Assembly: GCA_017458025.1 (NCBI GenBank)
Contig: JAFTGG010000107.1
Coordinates: 1-14,655, forward strand
Reading direction: 5' to 3'
Length of the DNA stretch: 14,655 nt
Source: Oscillospiraceae bacterium
GTDB taxonomy: Bacteria > Bacillota > Clostridia > Oscillospirales > Oscillospiraceae
The notes beneath the pieces are model-generated. The model worked only from the letters and a program-made list of their open reading frames with translations, was not told where the DNA came from and searched no databases. Both the position numbers and the translations under genes were made by a program. Each line of letters begins with the position of its first letter. Position 1 is the first letter of the stretch. Positions 7,625 through 14,548 of this stretch are shown here, piece by piece.

Positions 7625-8403
7625 GTGGCGTCCCTCTTGGCCGTCCCGCCGCGGCGGAACTCCGTGGGCGTCATGCCCGTGTTCTTTTTGAAAGCGCGCG
7701 TGAAGTAGTTCGGGCTCTCGTAGCCCACCATGCGCGCCACCTCGGACGCCGCGAGGAACGGGTCGGTCAGCAGCTCCTTGGCGGCGTTGATGCGCAGCTC
7801 CGTCAGGTAGTCCGAGAAATTCACGCCGAAGTGCTTCTTGAACAGCACGGAGAAGTAGGAGGAATTGATTTTCAATATGTCGCTGATGGAATCGAGGCTC
7901 ACGCCGTAGAGCATGTAGTTCTGCTGCAAATACTTCCTGACGTTGCCCATCAGCTGCGACGCCTTGTCGTAGGGCGCGCTCTCGGTCAGCGTCTCCGCCA
8001 CGGGCGCCATCGCCTCCAGCTCGCGCTGCGTCTCCGCCTGCTCCATCGAGTGCCGGACGGAGCGCTCCAGATCGTCGGGGTCGACCGGCTTGAGGATGTA
8101 GTCGCACGCGCCCATCTTCACCGCCTCATAGGCGTAGGAGAAGATGCTGTAGGCGGTGATGAAGATCACCTTGCAGTCCGGCGATTGGGCGAGGATTCGC
8201 TTCGCCGCCTCGATGCCGTTGATGCCGGGCATTTCGATGTCCATCAGCACGATGTCCGCATTCCACAGCGCGGCGGTCTCCACCGCCTCGCGCCCGTTTT
8301 CCACGACGCGGGTCTGCGCCTCGTGCGCAAAGCGCTCCGCGATCGCCTCCGTCAGCAGCTCGCGCTCCGAGCGCTCGTCGTCCGCGATCAGTATTTTAAT
8401 CAT
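7621..8403 (-). CDS. Response regulator, AraC-type output (YesN-like)
   Basis: This 260-residue protein has an N-terminal receiver domain (1-120): acidic pair D8-D9, phosphoacceptor D55 in VLMDIEMPG, T83 and K105 in the KPV motif. A short linker follows, then a C-terminal AraC/XylS double helix-turn-helix (about 152-250) with the typical ending VGYESPNYFTRAFKKNTGMTP (226-246, given here as the match region). It is the DNA-binding partner of the adjacent kinase; its start lies eight bases inside the kinase gene, with a GGGGAGG site just upstream. The most economical target is the dctP promoter at 6440-6468, since YesN-type regulators commonly activate nearby carbohydrate uptake operons. The target is inferred. 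Confidence 0.93.
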   Translation of the reverse strand: MIKILIADDERSERELLTEAIAERFAHEAQTRVVENGREAVETAALWNADIVLMDIEMPGINGIEAAKRILAQSPDCKVIFITAYSIFSYAYEAVKMGACDYILKPVDPDDLERSVRHSMEQAETQRELEAMAPVAETLTESAPYDKASQLMGNVRKYLQQNYMLYGVSLDSISDILKINSSYFSVLFKKHFGVNFSDYLTELRINAAKELLTDPFLAASEVARMVGYESPNYFTRAFKKNTGMTPTEFRRGGTAKRDAT

Positions 8404-9913
8404 CGAGCCCCTCCCCTTCCGTCGCCGTTACCAACGGCAGGCGCATGATCGCGGTCGTACCCGTCCCGTGCTGCGACTGCACGTCCAGACCGTAGTCCTC
8501 GCCCCGCAGGCGAAGCCGCGCCGCCACGTTGTAGAGTCCGATATGGTCGCCCGTCGTGGGCGGGTTGCGCAGGTTGCCGAGCAGCTTGGTCAGCGTCTCC
8601 TGCGTCATGCCGACGCCGTCGTCGATCACGCTGATGTGCAGCAGCCCCGCCTCCGCGCGGATATAGATATCGACGCGGCCGTCCTCCTCCTTGGGGGCAA
8701 GGCCGTGCTTGAACGCGTTTTCCACCAGCGGCTGGAGGATAAAGGACGGCACCATCGTTTCGGTCAGGTCGATGTCCGGCGCGATGTGCCATTCGAGCTT
8801 CACGCGGTCGCCGAAGCGCGCGTGGTAGAGCGAATAGAACTCGTCGACGATCTGCACCTCGCGGGACAGCGGCACCTCCGCTTCGTTGCTGACGAGCGCG
8901 TAGCGGAACATGCGGCTGAGCGAGGTGAGCAGCGCCTGTGTCTCCTCCGCCTGCTCCTGCTTGGCGGTATACAGGATGACGTTGAGGGTGTTGAACAGGA
9001 AATGCGGATTGATCTGGCTGCGGAGCTGCTGGAGCTTTTCGCGCTCCATCAGATTTTGCAGCTCCAGCGCCTCGGTCTCCTTGGCGTGCAGCTCGCGCTC
9101 CATTTTGCTGTTCTTGTTCAAAATCTCCATCTGGCGCTTCATCGAGTGCTTCATGTCGTTGAACGCCCGTGCCATCTGCCCGATCTCGTCCTGCCGGCTC
9201 GCGTCCACGTCCGGCGTGTCGAGATCGCCCTCGCTGATGCGCTGCGACGCCTGGGACATCTGCATCACCGACCGCAGCAGGGACACGAGGGATTGCGTCA
9301 TGGCGAGGCCGAACACAATACAAAGGACGAGCGTCACCGCCTGCACACGGTTGAGCGTATTGTTGAGCGATCGGAGCGACAGAAACGCGTCATGGTTGTC
9401 AAGGATCGCGCACTCCAAAAGCTGGCGGGTGTATTGCAGCAGGTACGTCCCGCAGGGCGCCGCAGCGTTGTAATAGAGGCGGGACGCCGCCGCGGTGCGC
9501 CCCTCCGCTAACGCCGTGACGATCCCGTCGATCTGGTCGGTCAGCGTGCCGTAGGTGGTCTGCGAGGCGTTGGCCAACAGGTAAAAGTCCTCGCTGTCCT
9601 CCCGTATGTCCGAGCGCAGGCCGGACAACTGCTCCGTCGCCGCCGCGAGGGAGCTTCGCAGGCTCTCCGTCAGCGCGCCGGCGTCGCCGTAGTCCCAGCG
9701 ATAGTCCTCCAGCTCGGTCATGCAGCTTTCCACGGCGTTGAGGAATTGGCTGATGGTTTGTATCTTCTCCGTGCGCTCCTCCAGCGGCCGCAGCACATAA
9801 CGGGACTGATAGTGCCCGATGCCCAGCTCCAGCAGCATCACCGCGCCGAACGCGATCACAAACAGTATGATGCGGCTGAGCAGCGTCAGCCGGGACAAGC
9901 GGAACCGGGCCAT
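8396..9913 (-). CDS. Sensor histidine kinase, YesM/LytS-type (HisKA_6)
   Basis: This 505-residue membrane kinase has a first membrane helix (about 12-32), an extracytoplasmic region of about 155 residues (34-189) that reads as mostly helical with no recognisable Cache signature, a second membrane helix (about 192-211), a HAMP linker (about 212-262), a coiled-coil stretch (264-298) and a HisKA_6 core: SQINPHFLFNTLN (299-311) with phosphoacceptor H304. The ATPase domain shows LQPLVENAFKHG (393-404), VIDDGVGM (429-436) and HIGLYN (457-462). The start has GGGGAGG seven bases upstream. It leads the sensor operon, overlapping the regulator by eight bases. A helical sensor part beside an orphan binding lipoprotein suggests signalling through a protein partner rather than direct ligand binding; that is inference. 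Confidence 0.93.
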   Translation of the reverse strand: MARFRLSRLTLLSRIILFVIAFGAVMLLELGIGHYQSRYVLRPLEERTEKIQTISQFLNAVESCMTELEDYRWDYGDAGALTESLRSSLAAATEQLSGLRSDIREDSEDFYLLANASQTTYGTLTDQIDGIVTALAEGRTAAASRLYYNAAAPCGTYLLQYTRQLLECAILDNHDAFLSLRSLNNTLNRVQAVTLVLCIVFGLAMTQSLVSLLRSVMQMSQASQRISEGDLDTPDVDASRQDEIGQMARAFNDMKHSMKRQMEILNKNSKMERELHAKETEALELQNLMEREKLQQLRSQINPHFLFNTLNVILYTAKQEQAEETQALLTSLSRMFRYALVSNEAEVPLSREVQIVDEFYSLYHARFGDRVKLEWHIAPDIDLTETMVPSFILQPLVENAFKHGLAPKEEDGRVDIYIRAEAGLLHISVIDDGVGMTQETLTKLLGNLRNPPTTGDHIGLYNVAARLRLRGEDYGLDVQSQHGTGTTAIMRLPLVTATEGEGLDD

Positions 9914-9960
9914 GCCATCGCCTCCCCGCAGATGTTTTAGAATTTATAAAGGCTTTATTT

Positions 9961-10020
9961 ATATCATAACATGGATGCAAAACCCCTGTGAATAGCATTA
10001 TTTTTGGAAAATTATGATAT
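9961..10020. promoter_or_regulatory. 9-bp inverted repeat in the divergent promoter region
   Basis: ATATCATAA (9961-9969) and TTATGATAT (10012-10020) are perfect inverted copies 42 bases apart in the AT-rich intergenic DNA between the kinase gene and the YcxB-like gene. The left copy contains the predicted -10 box of the kinase promoter. A looped pair of operator half-sites is possible. In AT-rich DNA a 9-bp match may also be chance. Confidence 0.35.
9963..9992 (-). promoter_or_regulatory. Predicted promoter of the sensor operon
   Basis: On the minus strand TTCACA (9992-9987), an 18-base spacer and TATGAT (9968-9963) each differ by one base from the sigma-A consensus. They lie about 50 bases upstream of the kinase start codon. 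The good match suggests moderate constitutive expression of the sensor. Confidence 0.65.
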
Positions 10021-10028
10021 TTTTGAAA

Positions 10029-10057
10029 TTGCCCGCGCAAGGCCGGCGTGCTATAGT
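10029..10057 (+). promoter_or_regulatory. Predicted promoter of the YcxB-MFS-HIT operon
   Basis: TTGCCC (10029-10034), a 17-base spacer and TATAGT (10052-10057), with TGC just before the -10 box, form a plausible sigma-A promoter with extended -10. Transcription would start near 10064, about 34 bases upstream of the first gene. Confidence 0.6.
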
Positions 10058-10097
10058 AAGCTTATCTCATCATGCGAAAAGATAGGGAGTCTCTGTC

Positions 10098-10604
10098 ATG
10101 GCGCAAAACGAACTCATCATTCAATCAAGAATCGACGCGGAGACGTTTTCCGAATTTGCGTGGTTCGATATGCTGCGCCATCGGAAGCTCTGGCGGCGGC
10201 CCGCGCTGTTCGCGGCGCTGTTTGCCGCGTTCGCCGCCATTGCCTTTTCCCGAACCGGCAGAACGGACGGCGCGGCGCTGCTCGGCGGCGTACTGCTGGC
10301 GGTGGGGCTCGGCGTGCCGCTGGTGTATTTTGCCAATTTCGCTTTCTCCGTCCGCAAACGCGCGCGGCAGTTGAACGCCAATGAGATCGCCTACACGCTG
10401 ACGCTCGCGCCGGATGGCGTCGCCGTCAAAAAGGGCGCTCAGTCGACGGAATACCGTTGGGATATGATATACCACGCCTATCGGCTGGAACGGAGTATCC
10501 CGCTGTATGTCGACGCGGGTCATGCGTTCCTGCTGACGGGCAAAAATACAGAAGCGGCATGGAACACCATGACGCAATATCTTTCGGAGGGCAAACGGGC
10601 ATGA
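10098..10604 (+). CDS. YcxB-like membrane protein
   Basis: This 168-residue protein has two closely spaced membrane segments (about 35-51 and 58-81), a short external loop between them, and a cytoplasmic C-terminal part (90-168) with the pattern of the YcxB-like domain: LTLAPDGVAVK (101-111), STEYRWDMIYHAYRLERSIPLYVDAGHAFLL, where the aromatic W121 and the I-P-L-Y stretch are typical. The family has no established function. The start has AGGGAG eight bases upstream. It is the first gene of a plus-strand operon and overlaps the MFS gene as ATGA. Confidence 0.75.
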   Translation: MAQNELIIQSRIDAETFSEFAWFDMLRHRKLWRRPALFAALFAAFAAIAFSRTGRTDGAALLGGVLLAVGLGVPLVYFANFAFSVRKRARQLNANEIAYTLTLAPDGVAVKKGAQSTEYRWDMIYHAYRLERSIPLYVDAGHAFLLTGKNTEAAWNTMTQYLSEGKRA

Positions 10605-11800
10605 ACGATACGACACAGGAAGCCGCGCAGCAAAAAGCCCTGCTGCGCGCGACGCTGTTCGCGTTTTTCGTGAGCGGCGCTGCCTCGCAGCCGCTGGGCT
10701 CGTTTATTCCCTTTCTGCGCGAGACCTACGGCTTCAGCTACGACCTCTCCGGCGTCCTGCTCTCCTGTCAGTCGACGGGGAACCTGATCTCCGTGCTGGT
10801 CACGGGCTTTCTGCCTTTCCTGATCGGGCGGCGCAGGAGCATTTTGCTGACCTCCGTCTGGATGGCGGTTGCCTATCTCATCTTCGCCGCGGGCTTCGGC
10901 GCGACGCCGACCCTGATCGCGGCGTTCCTGATGACCGGCGTCGCGCGGGGCGGCAACTCCAATTTCTCCAATACCATGATCTCCACGCTCCCCGGCGAGC
11001 AGGCGACGCGCGGCTTCAACCTGCTCCACGGCTGCTTCGCCGTCGGCGCGCTGCTCTCGCCGCTGATTTTGGTGCTCTGCGTGGGGCTTCTGCCGGATAC
11101 CGGCTGGCGGCTCGTCGCGGGGCTTCTGTGCCTGCTCTGCGTCGGCCAGATCGTCGTTTACACAACGATGCCCCTTCCGCGGGAGGACCGCGAAAAGGGC
11201 GTCAGATCGGTGGATCGCAGCTTTTTGAAGGCGAAGACCTTCTGGCTTGGCAACGCGATGCTGTTTTTCTATATGTCCGCTGAGTACGCCATCGTCGGCT
11301 GGCTCGTGACCTACTTTCAGGACGCCGGTATCCTTGACGCGAGCAATTCCCAACTGATGAACAGCCTTCTTTGGCTCGTCATCTTCTGCGGGCGCATGAT
11401 CGGCGCGTTTCTCGCCGGAAAAATCCCGCGCAACCGGCTGCTGGTCGCCGACGGCGCCGGTATGTTCGCGTTCTTTCTGCTCATGTTTTTCAGCCGCACC
11501 ACGGCGCTCGTCATTTTGGGGCTCATGGGCGTCGGGCTGTTTATGGCGACCATCTATCCCTCCGCGTTTGCCCTCGGCAGCGAGTCGATCCGCGGCAACG
11601 ACGTCGGCTGCAGCTTCATGATCCTGACGGGCAGCCTCGGCGGCGTGCTGACGCCTATGCTGGTCGGATTTGTGGCGGAGCGCTCCGGCATCCGCGCGGG
11701 CATGGGACTGATCGCGGTCTTGACAGGGCTGCTGCTTGCGTCTATCCTGTTGAGTGTCATCAGCGTCAATCATACGGAACAGAAGGAGGAGCTATCATGA
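10601..11800 (+). CDS. MFS permease, FHS/FucP-like
   Basis: This 399-residue protein of about 12 membrane segments is a major facilitator transporter. An arginine cluster (R77-R79) follows helix 2. GVARGGNSNFSNTMISTLPG (113-132) and GFNLLHGCFAVGALLSPL (138-155) resemble the fucose/glucose-galactose FHS group, as does the acidic helix 7 residue E228 in SAEYAIVGW. A hydrophilic central loop (192-212) and GVGLFMATIYPSAFALGSE (310-328) fit the fold. A sugar or sugar-derivative substrate is inferred from this resemblance; it is not determined. The start overlaps the previous stop as ATGA with GGAGG about ten bases upstream, so an in-frame extension to 10457 inside the first gene is rejected. Confidence 0.85.
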   Translation: MNDTTQEAAQQKALLRATLFAFFVSGAASQPLGSFIPFLRETYGFSYDLSGVLLSCQSTGNLISVLVTGFLPFLIGRRRSILLTSVWMAVAYLIFAAGFGATPTLIAAFLMTGVARGGNSNFSNTMISTLPGEQATRGFNLLHGCFAVGALLSPLILVLCVGLLPDTGWRLVAGLLCLLCVGQIVVYTTMPLPREDREKGVRSVDRSFLKAKTFWLGNAMLFFYMSAEYAIVGWLVTYFQDAGILDASNSQLMNSLLWLVIFCGRMIGAFLAGKIPRNRLLVADGAGMFAFFLLMFFSRTTALVILGLMGVGLFMATIYPSAFALGSESIRGNDVGCSFMILTGSLGGVLTPMLVGFVAERSGIRAGMGLIAVLTGLLLASILLSVISVNHTEQKEELS

Positions 11801-12216
11801 AAGACCAGAACTGCGGCTACTGCATGCGCGGCGAGCTGCTCGACGCCTTTGGTATCTACATCTGCGATCTCAGCGTCAGCACGCTGATCCTGTTCAAGGA
11901 GCAGAGCCACCCCGGGCGCTGCATCGTGGCGTACAAGGACCACGTCAGCGAGATCGTCGATATCAGCGACGAGGAGCGCAATGCGTTCTTTGCCGACGTC
12001 GACCGCGCGGCGAAGGCGATCCACGCCGCGTTCCACCCCGACAAGCTGAATTACGGCGCCTACGGCGACACGGGCTGCCACCTGCACATGCACCTTGTTC
12101 CGAAGTACAAGGACGGCTTCGAGTGGGGCGGCGTGTTCGCGATGAACCCCGGCGAGAAGTATCTATCACAGGCGGAGTATGACGAGCTGGCCGCGAAGAT
12201 CAAAGCAAATCTTTAA
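11797..12216 (+). CDS. HIT-family protein (histidine triad)
   Basis: This 139-residue cytoplasmic protein carries the histidine triad H95-x-H97-x-H99 in HLHMHLVPK, the active site of nucleotide hydrolases and transferases of the HIT superfamily. An N-terminal CGYC pair (C6, C9) resembles the zinc site of many HIT proteins. HPGRCIVAYKDHV (38-50) matches the usual strand before the helix. Substrate is unknown; typical HIT enzymes split AMP-lysine, AMP-NH2 or dinucleoside polyphosphates. The start overlaps the MFS stop as ATGA, with AGGAGG just upstream, so an earlier in-frame start at 11371 within the MFS gene is noise. Its place behind a transporter is not explained by a known pathway. Confidence 0.9.
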   Translation: MKDQNCGYCMRGELLDAFGIYICDLSVSTLILFKEQSHPGRCIVAYKDHVSEIVDISDEERNAFFADVDRAAKAIHAAFHPDKLNYGAYGDTGCHLHMHLVPKYKDGFEWGGVFAMNPGEKYLSQAEYDELAAKIKANL

Positions 12217-12245
12217 GGCAATACTGAAAGCTCAGTACGTCACAT

Positions 12246-13814
12246 TCACATGAGCGGCGCGATGATCTTCATGAGGCTGCCCATCAGCTTGTACGAAAGC
12301 GTCTCGTTTTTGATCGACTCGTCCGTCACTTCTCTGCACTTCGACAGCGTCTCCGCAAAATCCGCCTCAATATTGGCGACGCAGGGCGTCCGATACAGAT
12401 ACGTCGCGCACTCAAAATGGTGGTACAGGCTGCGGTAATCCAGATTGATCGTGCCGACCACCGCGCGGCAGGCGTCGCTGACAAACACCTTCGCGTGGAC
12501 GAAGCCGGGCGCGTATTCGTAAATCTTCACGCCCGCGTCGTGGAGCGAGCGGTAGTGGGACTTCGCCAGCGCGTAGGCCATCTTCTTGTCTGGGATGCCC
12601 GGCAGGATCAGCTTCACGTCCACGCCGCGCTGCGCCGCATACTTGAGCGCCGTCTCCAGCTCGCCGTCAAGGATCAGGTACGGCGACATGATGTGGACGT
12701 AATCGTTCGCGCGGTAGAGGATGTCCATGTAGACGCTCTCCCCGACCTTGTCCCCGTCGAACGGGCAGTCGCCGAACGGCATAACGAAGCCCTCCGCATT
12801 CTCCGCGGGCGCGGACGGCTCGGCGCAGGGCGCAAAGTCCGGCTGCTCCTCGTGCACGTTCCACATCTGCAAGAACATCAGCGTGAAGCTCTGCACCGCG
12901 TCGCCGCGGAGCATGACCGCCGTGTCCTTCCAATGGCCGAATACCTCTTTGCGGTTGATGTACTCGTCCGCGAGGTTGACGCCGCCGTTGAACGCCACCT
13001 TGCCGTCGATCACAAGGATCTTGCGGTGGTCGCGGTAGTTGTAGTGCGTCGAAAGGAACGGCGTCACGGGCGAAAACATCTTCGCCTTGATGCCGAGCTG
13101 CTCAAGCCGCTTTGGATAGTCGTGGGGCAGCTTTGTGATCTCGCAGGTGCCGTCGTACATCACACGCACGTCGACGCCCGCTTTCGCCTTGCGCGCCAGC
13201 ACGTCGAGAATGCGGCCCCACATATAGCCTTCGTCGATGATGAAATATTCGAGGAAAATGTATTTCTCCGCCTTTTCCAGCTCGCGGAGCATCGCGGCGA
13301 ACTTGTCCTCGCCGAGCGGGAAGTAGGTCACTTCGGTGCGGTCGTAGATCGGGAAGCAGCCGCTGCGGTTGACATAGCGGCGCAGATCGTCCGTCCCATA
13401 GGCATCGCCGCGCAGCCGTTCCAGCACCGCCGCGTCCTGCGGAAGCGCGTCCCGCGTCTCGTCGATGCGCACCTCCACCCGCTTCTGCACCGTCCGGTTG
13501 CCGACGTTCGTCTGCGTGTAGAGCAGAAGAAACGCGCCGAGCGCGGGGAGAATGGCACTCAAAGCCAACCATGTGAGCTTTGCCGTGGAATCCATCTTGT
13601 TGTTGAACAGGTAGACCGTCATCAGAAGGATGAAAGCGCTCTGTATCACGGCGTAATGCGGAAGGTACTGCCGAAACCAATCAAAGACCGACAGGTACAG
13701 CAGCACCTGCACCACGAGCAGGAGCACGACAATCATCAACCGGCTGAAGACCAGACCCATGAGGCCCTTGCGCTTCGGCTTGGCAAGACGCATGACGTTT
13801 TCGCTCTGTTCCAT
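12246..13814 (-). CDS. cls: Cardiolipin synthase (phospholipase D family)
   Basis: This 522-residue enzyme joins two phosphatidylglycerol molecules into cardiolipin and glycerol at the membrane. Hydrophobic segments lie at about 23-43, 54-71 and 80-99 (the last two as in the PLDc_N region). Two catalytic HKD motifs are intact: H263-x-K265-x4-D270 (YRDHRKILVIDGKVAFNGG) and H440-x-K442-x4-D447 (FVHAKVFVSD). FLEYFIIDEG (187-196) and MSPYLILD (376-383) also fit. Length is usual for Gram-positive Cls. The start has AAGGAG about nine bases upstream. It is a single gene with its own promoter, and its stop faces the HIT gene stop across only 29 bases. Confidence 0.95.
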   Translation of the reverse strand: MEQSENVMRLAKPKRKGLMGLVFSRLMIVVLLLVVQVLLYLSVFDWFRQYLPHYAVIQSAFILLMTVYLFNNKMDSTAKLTWLALSAILPALGAFLLLYTQTNVGNRTVQKRVEVRIDETRDALPQDAAVLERLRGDAYGTDDLRRYVNRSGCFPIYDRTEVTYFPLGEDKFAAMLRELEKAEKYIFLEYFIIDEGYMWGRILDVLARKAKAGVDVRVMYDGTCEITKLPHDYPKRLEQLGIKAKMFSPVTPFLSTHYNYRDHRKILVIDGKVAFNGGVNLADEYINRKEVFGHWKDTAVMLRGDAVQSFTLMFLQMWNVHEEQPDFAPCAEPSAPAENAEGFVMPFGDCPFDGDKVGESVYMDILYRANDYVHIMSPYLILDGELETALKYAAQRGVDVKLILPGIPDKKMAYALAKSHYRSLHDAGVKIYEYAPGFVHAKVFVSDACRAVVGTINLDYRSLYHHFECATYLYRTPCVANIEADFAETLSKCREVTDESIKNETLSYKLMGSLMKIIAPLM

Positions 13815-13850
13815 ATCTGTTTTCTCCTTTATCTCCTAACATACAGTAAA

Positions 13851-13879
13851 AAGATACCCCATATTCTCCGACGCGTCAA
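13851..13879 (-). promoter_or_regulatory. Predicted cls promoter
   Basis: On the minus strand TTGACG (13879-13874), a 17-base spacer and TATCTT (13856-13851) form a sigma-A-type promoter. It lies about 37 bases upstream of the cls start codon, leaving a short leader with the ribosome binding site. Confidence 0.7.
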
Positions 13880-13931
13880 GGCGCGGACCTTTTCTCCCAA
13901 AGCATTTCATTGAACCCTTTTCCGTTACATG

Positions 13932-13968
13932 CGCGGCGGCCGCATCATTGCGATATGCGGCCGCCGCG
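13932..13968. terminator. GC-rich hairpin downstream of the Asp/Gly-repeat gene
   Basis: Arms CGCGGCGGCCGCAT (13932-13945) and ATGCGGCCGCCGCG (13955-13968) pair perfectly over 14 bp around a 9-base loop, beginning 18 bases beyond the stop at 13986. No U-run follows on either side, so it may be a U-less terminator or an mRNA 3'-end stabiliser. It also insulates cls from upstream read-through. Confidence 0.5.
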
Positions 13969-13985
13969 TGTATTGATTAGGTCCG

Positions 13986-14486
13986 TTATTCCGCCGCTTC
14001 CGGCGCTTCGGCCTTGTCCTTATCCTCGGTCTTGGCCTCTCCGCCTTCGCTCGCCTTGATCTTCTCGTATTCTTCTTCCGCGCGCGCCTCGAAGTCGCGG
14101 AACGCCGCGATCAGCTCCGCCGCGATGAGCTCTTTGGCGAGAATGCGGGTGTAGATGATCCCCGCCAGGTCGATGAACCGGTCCTCCACGTTCCGGCCGA
14201 AGTAAGACGCGATCGGCATGTCGTCGCCGTCCTCGTAGAACTCGACGGTGTCTGGTACGCCGTTGCCGTCCTGATCGCCGATGTACAGGTTGAAGTCGCC
14301 GTTGCCGGTGGCGTCCACGGCGACCGTGTCGATGTCGCCGTCGCGGTTGCTGTCGATCAGCGCGATGTCCGCCACCTTGTCGCCGTCGAGGTCGATCAGC
14401 ACTTCATGGCGCATGGAGCGCACCAGCATCGGCCGAAGCTCCTTGTCGAGCCGCATCTTGGTCTTAAGTTCTCTGAGTGTACCCAT
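13986..14486 (-). CDS. Cytoplasmic protein with four 13-residue Asp/Gly calcium-loop-like repeats
   Basis: This 166-residue protein was not matched to a named family. It has no signal peptide or membrane segment. Residues 32-83 hold four tandem repeats of exactly 13 residues beginning D32, D45, D58 and D71, with pattern D-x-[DNT]-[GR]-[DN]-[GK]-x-x-[DN] then hydrophobic positions; this resembles the metal loops of EF-hands, dockerins and thrombospondin type 3 repeats (DxDxDG). A helical part (about 100-143) and a charged Glu/Lys/Ala tail (144-166) follow. Calcium binding is inferred. The start at 14486 has AGGAGG eight bases upstream; the in-frame ATG at 14552 has no ribosome binding site, though it overlaps the stop of an upstream small ORF. 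The following hairpin at 13932-13968 may end its transcript. Confidence 0.75.
   Translation of the reverse strand: MGTLRELKTKMRLDKELRPMLVRSMRHEVLIDLDGDKVADIALIDSNRDGDIDTVAVDATGNGDFNLYIGDQDGNGVPDTVEFYEDGDDMPIASYFGRNVEDRFIDLAGIIYTRILAKELIAAELIAAFRDFEARAEEEYEKIKASEGGEAKTEDKDKAEAPEAAE
14238..14393 (-). repeat. Four 39-base coding repeats (DxDGD-type loops)
   Basis: Four in-frame units of 39 bases encode the 13-residue Asp/Gly loops DLDGDKVAD..., DSNRDGDID..., DATGNGDFN... and DQDGNGVPD.... The period is exact at protein level, while the DNA copies have diverged. This points to an old duplication held by selection rather than a recent slippage. Confidence 0.8.
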
Positions 14487-14548
14487 GTTGTTATCCTCCT
14501 GAATGTATTTTTTTAAAGCCGTGCAAAAAGGCTTGCGAGATACGTTGG

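Noticed and set aside
5336..7708. 790-codon plus-strand open frame
   Set aside because: It is antisense to dctP and the second binding-protein gene, both with clear family motifs. Its product is Arg/Val/Asp-rich low-complexity sequence typical of the complementary strand of GC-rich genes.
7625..8107. Long N-terminal extension of the second binding protein
   Set aside because: It overlaps the response regulator in another frame, has out-of-frame Arg/Ala-rich composition and would bury the signal peptide that starts at 7624.
10520..11773. 417-codon minus-strand open frame
   Set aside because: It is the complement of the MFS gene, with charged low-complexity composition and no start context in the gap.
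12222..12237. TACTGA/TCAGTA hairpin between the convergent HIT and cls genes
   Set aside because: It has only six base pairs and no T-run on either strand, too weak to call a terminator, although one would be expected here.
12417..13913. 498-codon plus-strand open frame
   Set aside because: It is the complement of cls, whose two HKD motifs prove the minus-strand reading.
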